This document shows, one piece after another, positions 60,487 through 64,000 of a stretch of DNA of 64,000 nucleotides. Each line of letters begins with the position of its first letter. Positions within the stretch are counted from its first letter, which is position 1. The stretch lies in NCBI RefSeq assembly GCF_017352115.1, contig NZ_CP071448.1, forward strand, positions 3,247,001 to 3,311,000, written 5' to 3'. The translations under genes and the position numbers were made by a program. The notes under the pieces were generated by a model. It was not told where the DNA came from and made no database searches. It saw only the letters and a list, made by a program, of their open reading frames with translations. This stretch comes from Flavobacterium endoglycinae (GTDB lineage Bacteria > Bacteroidota > Bacteroidia > Flavobacteriales > Flavobacteriaceae).

Positions 60487-62682
60487 ATGAATTCAAACGA
60501 AATTGAAATACACAAAGAATTAAAGAAGTATTTCGGCTTTAGCCAATTTAAAGGCTTGCAGGAGCAGGTCATTACGAGTATTCTAGATAAAAAGAATACT
60601 TTCGTAATTATGCCTACGGGTGGTGGTAAGTCTCTTTGTTATCAATTACCCGCTTTAATTCAAGAAGGAACTGCAATAGTTGTTTCTCCTTTGATTGCTT
60701 TGATGAAAAATCAGGTAGATGCAATTCGAAGCCTTTCTTCAGAAAACGGAATTGCTCATGTGTTGAACTCCTCTCTTACCAAAACAGAAATTGCACAAGT
60801 AAAAAAAGACATTAGTTCTGGTTTAACTAAGCTTTTATATGTAGCTCCAGAATCTTTAACAAAAGAAGAATACGTAGCATTTTTGCAAAGTGTGCCTATT
60901 TCTTTTGTTGCAATTGATGAAGCACACTGTATTTCAGAATGGGGACATGATTTTAGACCAGAATATAGGAATCTTAGAAGTATTATTAAGCAGTTAGGAA
61001 AAGTGCCTATTATAGGTCTTACTGCAACTGCAACACCAAAAGTACAGGAAGATATTTTGAAGAATCTGGATATGTCTGATGCCAATACTTTTAAAGCATC
61101 ATTCAACAGACCTAATTTATATTACGAAGTACGTACCAAAACAAAAAGTATCGAATCCGATATTATTCGGTTTATCAAACAACATAAAGGTAAATCAGGA
61201 ATTATTTATTGCCTGAGCCGTAAAAAAGTAGAATCGATTGCCGAAGTATTACAGGTAAACGGAATCAGCGCTGTTCCATATCACGCAGGTCTAGATGCTA
61301 AAACCCGTGCCAAACATCAAGATATGTTTTTGATGGAAGATGTTGATGTGGTAGTAGCTACAATCGCATTCGGAATGGGAATTGATAAACCAGACGTTCG
61401 TTTTGTAATTCACCATGATATTCCAAAATCACTTGAAAGCTATTATCAGGAAACGGGTCGTGCCGGACGTGATGGAGGAGAAGGACATTGCTTAGCTTAT
61501 TACTCCTATAAAGATGTAGAAAAGCTGGAGAAATTCATGTCTGGAAAACCAGTTGCCGAACAAGAAATTGGTTTTGCACTTTTACAGGAAGTAGTGGCTT
61601 ACGCCGAAACATCAATGTCACGTAGAAAGTTTCTTCTTCACTATTTCGGAGAAGAATTTGATAGCGAAACCGGAGAAGGTGCCGATATGGACGACAATGT
61701 TCGCAATCCAAAAAATAAAATCGAAGCCAAAGATCAAGTGGTAAAGCTGCTTGAAATTGTCCGCGATACCAAACACATTTACAAATCAAAAGAAATTGTG
61801 TTCACTTTAATTGGTCGTATAAATGCAGTAATTAAAGCGCACAAAACCGATACTCAGCCTTATTTTGGATCGGGTTCAGACCATGACGAAAAATACTGGA
61901 TGGCTTTGCTTAGACAAGTTCTGGTTACTGGATATTTATCGAAAGACATTGAAACCTACGGAGTAATTAAAATCACTCAAGAAGGATTGGATTTTATCAA
62001 AAGTCCAGTTTCGTTTATGATGTCCGAAGATCATGAATACACAGAAGCAGATGATGAAACAGTAGTAACAGGATCTAAAGCATCTGGAACTTCAGATGAA
62101 GTTTTAACCGGAATGCTTCGTGAACTTCGTAAAAAAGTAGCCAAAAAGCTGGGAGTACCTCCGTTTGTAGTTTTCCAAGATCCTTCTCTTGAAGACATGG
62201 CGCTAAAATATCCTATTACTTTACAGGAATTATACAACATTCATGGTGTTGGTGAAGGAAAAGCTAAAAAATATGGAAGCGAATTTGTTGCCTTAATCAG
62301 CCGTTATGTTGAAGACAACGATATTATTCGTCCAGACGATTTAGTTGTAAAATCTACCGGAGTAAATTCTGCCAATAAATTATACATCATTCAAAACATT
62401 GATAGAAAGCTGCCTTTAAGTGATATTGCTTCTGCAAAAGGACTAACAATGGATGCATTAATTAAGGAGATGGAACAAATCGTATATTCTGGAACCAAGT
62501 TGAACATCAAATATTGGTTGGATGATATTTTAGATGATGACCAGCAGGAAGAAATTCACGATTACTTCATGGAATCAGAATCAGATAAAATCGAAGATGC
62601 CTTAAAAGAATTCGATGGTGATTATGATATTGACGAATTGCGTTTAATGCGTATTAAGTTTATCAGTGAAGTTGCTAATTAA
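60487..62682 (+). CDS. recQ: ATP-dependent DNA helicase RecQ
   Basis: 731-residue 3'-5' helicase of recombination and repair. Helicase motifs: FKGLQEQVITSIL, MPTGGGKSLCYQLPAL near residue 40, AIDEAHCISEWGHDFRPEY near residue 141, LTATATPKVQEDIL near residue 178, FGMGIDKPDVRFVIH near residue 294, and QETGRAGRDGGEGHC near residue 321. The RQC domain follows, then an HRDC-like region (RKKVAKKLGVPPFVVFQDPS near residue 547) and GVGEGKAKKYG. A tail with DDILDDDQQEEIHDYFMESE extends beyond the usual end, as in other Bacteroidota RecQ. A terminator follows. Confidence 0.97.
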   Translation: MNSNEIEIHKELKKYFGFSQFKGLQEQVITSILDKKNTFVIMPTGGGKSLCYQLPALIQEGTAIVVSPLIALMKNQVDAIRSLSSENGIAHVLNSSLTKTEIAQVKKDISSGLTKLLYVAPESLTKEEYVAFLQSVPISFVAIDEAHCISEWGHDFRPEYRNLRSIIKQLGKVPIIGLTATATPKVQEDILKNLDMSDANTFKASFNRPNLYYEVRTKTKSIESDIIRFIKQHKGKSGIIYCLSRKKVESIAEVLQVNGISAVPYHAGLDAKTRAKHQDMFLMEDVDVVVATIAFGMGIDKPDVRFVIHHDIPKSLESYYQETGRAGRDGGEGHCLAYYSYKDVEKLEKFMSGKPVAEQEIGFALLQEVVAYAETSMSRRKFLLHYFGEEFDSETGEGADMDDNVRNPKNKIEAKDQVVKLLEIVRDTKHIYKSKEIVFTLIGRINAVIKAHKTDTQPYFGSGSDHDEKYWMALLRQVLVTGYLSKDIETYGVIKITQEGLDFIKSPVSFMMSEDHEYTEADDETVVTGSKASGTSDEVLTGMLRELRKKVAKKLGVPPFVVFQDPSLEDMALKYPITLQELYNIHGVGEGKAKKYGSEFVALISRYVEDNDIIRPDDLVVKSTGVNSANKLYIIQNIDRKLPLSDIASAKGLTMDALIKEMEQIVYSGTKLNIKYWLDDILDDDQQEEIHDYFMESESDKIEDALKEFDGDYDIDELRLMRIKFISEVAN

Positions 62683-62717
62683 AGTTAAATCCCAAAATCA
62701 AAAAAAGTTTAAAATAT

Positions 62718-62765
62718 AAATTCCAAATTCCAATTGCTTCATCATTTGGAATTTGGAATTTTTTT
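62718..62765. terminator. Bidirectional terminator between recQ and small hypothetical
   Basis: Perfect 16-base stem, AAATTCCAAATTCCAA (62718-62733) with TTGGAATTTGGAATTT (62746-62761), a 12-base loop, and a T run to 62765. The opposite strand also runs into T-rich sequence, so it can serve both convergent genes. The TTCCAAATT unit is a repeat I associate with flavobacterial intergenic DNA. Confidence 0.85.
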
Positions 62766-62811
62766 ATTGAGTTTTCCAAAGGTTGGATTTGGAGTTTAAA
62801 ATATTGGAATT

Positions 62812-63051
62812 TTATTCAGTATATAATTCCCCGCGATGCGGTTTCAAAGCATCTCTTACCTGAATCATATTTTCATCAGTTACAACCATAAAAGCTGTGG
62901 CGTGCATATCGTTTACAACTTTAAATCCAGTAATGTTTAAAGGGAGTTTTTCGATTGCGATATATTCTTTTAAATGAATTTCGTGATGTTCGGCTGTTTT
63001 TGCAGAAGCCGGTCCGCGGAAATCCCAAATTAGTTTTATTTTTCTAGACAT
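62812..63051 (-). CDS. Small conserved hypothetical protein
   Basis: 79 residues from the ATG at 63051. The longer reading from 63255 would run through intergenic repeats, so I reject it. The sequence starts with SRKIKLIWDFRGPASAKTAE, continues with a histidine-containing stretch (HHEIHLKEYIAIE), then TGFKVVNDMHATAFMVV and IQVRDALKPHRG. No signal peptide or membrane segment is seen. The composition and length are those of a small soluble alpha/beta protein, and I do not recognise the family. Convergent with recQ and transcribed from the repeat-rich gap. Confidence 0.72.
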   Translation of the reverse strand: MSRKIKLIWDFRGPASAKTAEHHEIHLKEYIAIEKLPLNITGFKVVNDMHATAFMVVTDENMIQVRDALKPHRGELYTE

Positions 63052-63081
63052 TATTTTATAAGGTGCAAAGGTTTTTAGATG

Positions 63082-63089
63082 CAAAGGTA
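63082..63089 (-). promoter_or_regulatory. Possible -7 element for the small hypothetical gene
   Basis: Minus strand TACCTTTG followed by CA matches TAnnTTTGCA and lies about 31 bases before the ATG at 63051. No matching TTG upstream. It overlaps the CAAAGGT repeat units, so the repeat may itself supply the promoter. Confidence 0.35.
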
Positions 63090-63149
63090 CAAAGTCTTTT
63101 TTTAAGGCTCTAAGGTTCTGAGATGCTAAGGTTCTAAGTTTTTCTGTAG

Positions 63150-63169
63150 AGACGCACTGCAGTGCGTCT
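63150..63169. repeat. 20-base perfect palindrome
   Basis: AGACGCACTGCAGTGCGTCT is its own reverse complement. It stands in an intergenic gap and is more G+C-rich than its surroundings. It resembles short dispersed palindromes found between genes in flavobacteria. Confidence 0.8.
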
Positions 63170-63215
63170 AATGTTTTGAAAATGGATTTTTGTCTTTGTT
63201 CGATTGTCAGTTCGG

Positions 63216-63251
63216 GCGGAGTCGAGAACCTTTGTTGCATTTCGACTCCGC
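63216..63251. repeat. Inverted pair GCGGAGTCGA / TCGACTCCGC
   Basis: 10-base perfect arms at 63216-63225 and 63242-63251 with a 16-base spacer. The arms are G+C-rich in A+T-rich surroundings and could form a hairpin between the two divergent genes. Confidence 0.65.
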
Positions 63252-63273
63252 TCAATGTGACAAAAAAATGTAG

Positions 63274-63305
63274 TTGTATATTCTCATTTCAAAATAGTAC
63301 TTTTG
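63274..63305 (+). promoter_or_regulatory. Promoter of the FAD-dependent oxidoreductase gene
   Basis: TTG at 63274-63276 and TACTTTTG at 63298-63305 (followed by CA) are 21 bases apart and match the Bacteroidota promoter consensus at all fixed positions. The ATG lies 47 bases downstream. This is the best promoter match in the window. Confidence 0.6.
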
Positions 63306-63352
63306 CAACTTCTTTTCATAGAAAGAAAAGCTAATAGAATAAATACGATACA

Positions 63353-64000
63353 ATGCCAAGAGAACTTTTACTTCAGGTAACTCCAGAAATTGCAGCAAAC
63401 GATGTGTTGCTAAAAGACTATTTGTCGAAACAAATAAAAGTTTCTCCAAACGAAATTCAGCATGTTTCTATTTTAAAACGATCAATTGACGCGCGACAGA
63501 AAGCGATTAAAATCAATTTGAAAGTTGTTATTTATTTGAAAGGCGAACCTTTTCAGGAAACCAAATTGGAACTTCCTAATTATAAAGATGTTTCTTCTGC
63601 ACGGGAAGTTATTGTAGTTGGTGCAGGTCCGGCTGGACTTTTTGCTGCTTTGCAGTTAATCGAATTGGGTTTAAAACCAATTGTACTTGAACGCGGAAAA
63701 GATGTTCGAGGACGCCGACGCGATCTTAAAGCCATCAACCGTGAACATATTGTAAACGAAGATTCAAATTATTGTTTTGGCGAAGGCGGAGCAGGAACTT
63801 ATTCTGATGGGAAATTATATACACGTTCTAAAAAACGTGGAGACGTAACGCGAATTTTAGAACTTCTAGTAGCTTTTGGAGCTTCAGAAGATATTTTGGT
63901 GGAAGCGCATCCGCACATTGGAACGAATAAACTGCCAAAGATAATTGAAGATATCCGAAATAAAATTAGAGAATTCGGCGGTCAGGTTTTATTCGAAACT
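63353..64000 (+). CDS. NAD(P)/FAD-dependent oxidoreductase, 3' truncated
   Basis: The frame is open from the ATG at 63353 to the window end, giving 216 residues of a longer protein. After about 80 N-terminal residues that look like a small alpha/beta domain (ELLLQVTPEIAANDVLLKDY), the FAD-binding Rossmann motif VIVVGAGPAGLFAALQL appears near residue 84, followed by LERGKDVRGRRRDL. CFGEGGAGTYSDGKLYTR near residue 140 is typical of the uncharacterised FAD-dependent dehydrogenases related to electron-transfer flavoprotein dehydrogenase-like proteins. Its physiological substrate is unknown. It has a strong promoter-like sequence upstream. Confidence 0.88.
   Translation, partial: MPRELLLQVTPEIAANDVLLKDYLSKQIKVSPNEIQHVSILKRSIDARQKAIKINLKVVIYLKGEPFQETKLELPNYKDVSSAREVIVVGAGPAGLFAALQLIELGLKPIVLERGKDVRGRRRDLKAINREHIVNEDSNYCFGEGGAGTYSDGKLYTRSKKRGDVTRILELLVAFGASEDILVEAHPHIGTNKLPKIIEDIRNKIREFGGQVLFET

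Larger units (their letters stand above)
63052..63352. repeat. Repeat-rich intergenic region, 301 bases, no gene
   Basis: Contains, in order, degenerate CAAAGGT/CTAAGGTTCT units (about 63061-63140), a perfect 20-base palindrome (63150-63169), and an inverted pair GCGGAGTCGA/TCGACTCCGC (63216-63225 and 63242-63251). A promoter for the final gene lies at its right end. No open frame with coding character is visible. G+C is higher in the palindrome and inverted pair than in the surrounding sequence. Confidence 0.7.

Noticed and set aside
60401..60496. N-terminal 32 residues of KdsD starting at 60496
   Set aside because: They would overlap recQ and have no family similarity. TTG at 60400 fits the KdsD start.
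63150..63169. Palindrome as a CRISPR repeat or phage attachment site
   Set aside because: Only one copy is present, with no spacers, no cas genes and no integrase.
63052..63255. 147-residue reading of the small hypothetical gene from 63255
   Set aside because: The first 68 residues are encoded by the palindrome and repeat units, which is intergenic sequence. The conserved-looking part starts at ATG 63051.
1..64000. Search for tRNA, rRNA, transposase, integrase, toxin-antitoxin or defence genes
   Set aside because: None was recognised. The genes read as glycan synthesis, export, envelope and housekeeping functions.

Overview
The window looks like a chromosome segment of a Flavobacterium or a close relative (Bacteroidota). 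Supporting signs are the strongly A+T-rich DNA, promoter-like elements of the TAnnTTTG type instead of sigma70 boxes, a PorV/PorQ-family outer-membrane protein, a DUF4105 protein, and intergenic repeats of a kind I associate with flavobacterial genomes. No tRNA, rRNA, CRISPR array, transposase or integrase was seen.

Region 1 (1-19196, all + strand) makes and assembles nucleotide-sugar precursors. It opens inside a Wzy-type polymerase cut by the window edge. It then carries complete CapE-CapF-CapG enzymes for UDP-L-FucNAc, Gmd and Fcl for GDP-L-fucose, RmlA/C/D for dTDP-L-rhamnose (no RmlB seen), a possible dTDP-rhamnose 4-epimerase, a cupin plus PglE-like aminotransferase pair, and a WbpM/PglF-like membrane dehydratase. 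A WbpV/WbpK-like reductase and a WecA/WbpL-like initiating transferase complete the route to the first lipid-linked sugar. Three glycosyltransferases and an acetyltransferase are interspersed. The region ends at a hairpin terminator (19237-19267).

Region 2 (19325-53233, all + strand, genes abutting or overlapping) starts with the Wzm/Wzt ABC exporter and an FkbM methyltransferase. Next come seven consecutive GT2 glycosyltransferases and an acyltransferase-3, then GT4 and GT2 enzymes. A notable block at 32755-40925 has two MBOAT + SGNH O-acetylation pairs on either side of a nonulosonic-acid (KDN/sialic-type) cassette. That cassette is a cytidylyltransferase fused to a KdsC-like phosphatase, a short NeuB-like synthase without its C-terminal SAF domain, and an unrecognised GT-B-like protein. 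More glycosyltransferases, a polysaccharide-deacetylase-like protein, a methyltransferase, a second Wzy/ligase and a WcaJ/WbaP-type initiating transferase close the region. The locus therefore has two kinds of initiating transferase, two Wzy-like proteins and an ABC exporter side by side.

Region 3 (53235-64000) is envelope and housekeeping: DUF4105 and PorV/PorQ-family genes (-), pssA and a GH25 lysozyme-like protein (+), then kdsD-tatC-ahpD-like-lptB (-), recQ (+), a small conserved hypothetical (-), and the start of an FAD-dependent oxidoreductase (+) cut by the window end. Its intergenic spaces hold several hairpins and repeats.

All functional assignments come from reading motifs and from remembered family features. 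No database search was run.
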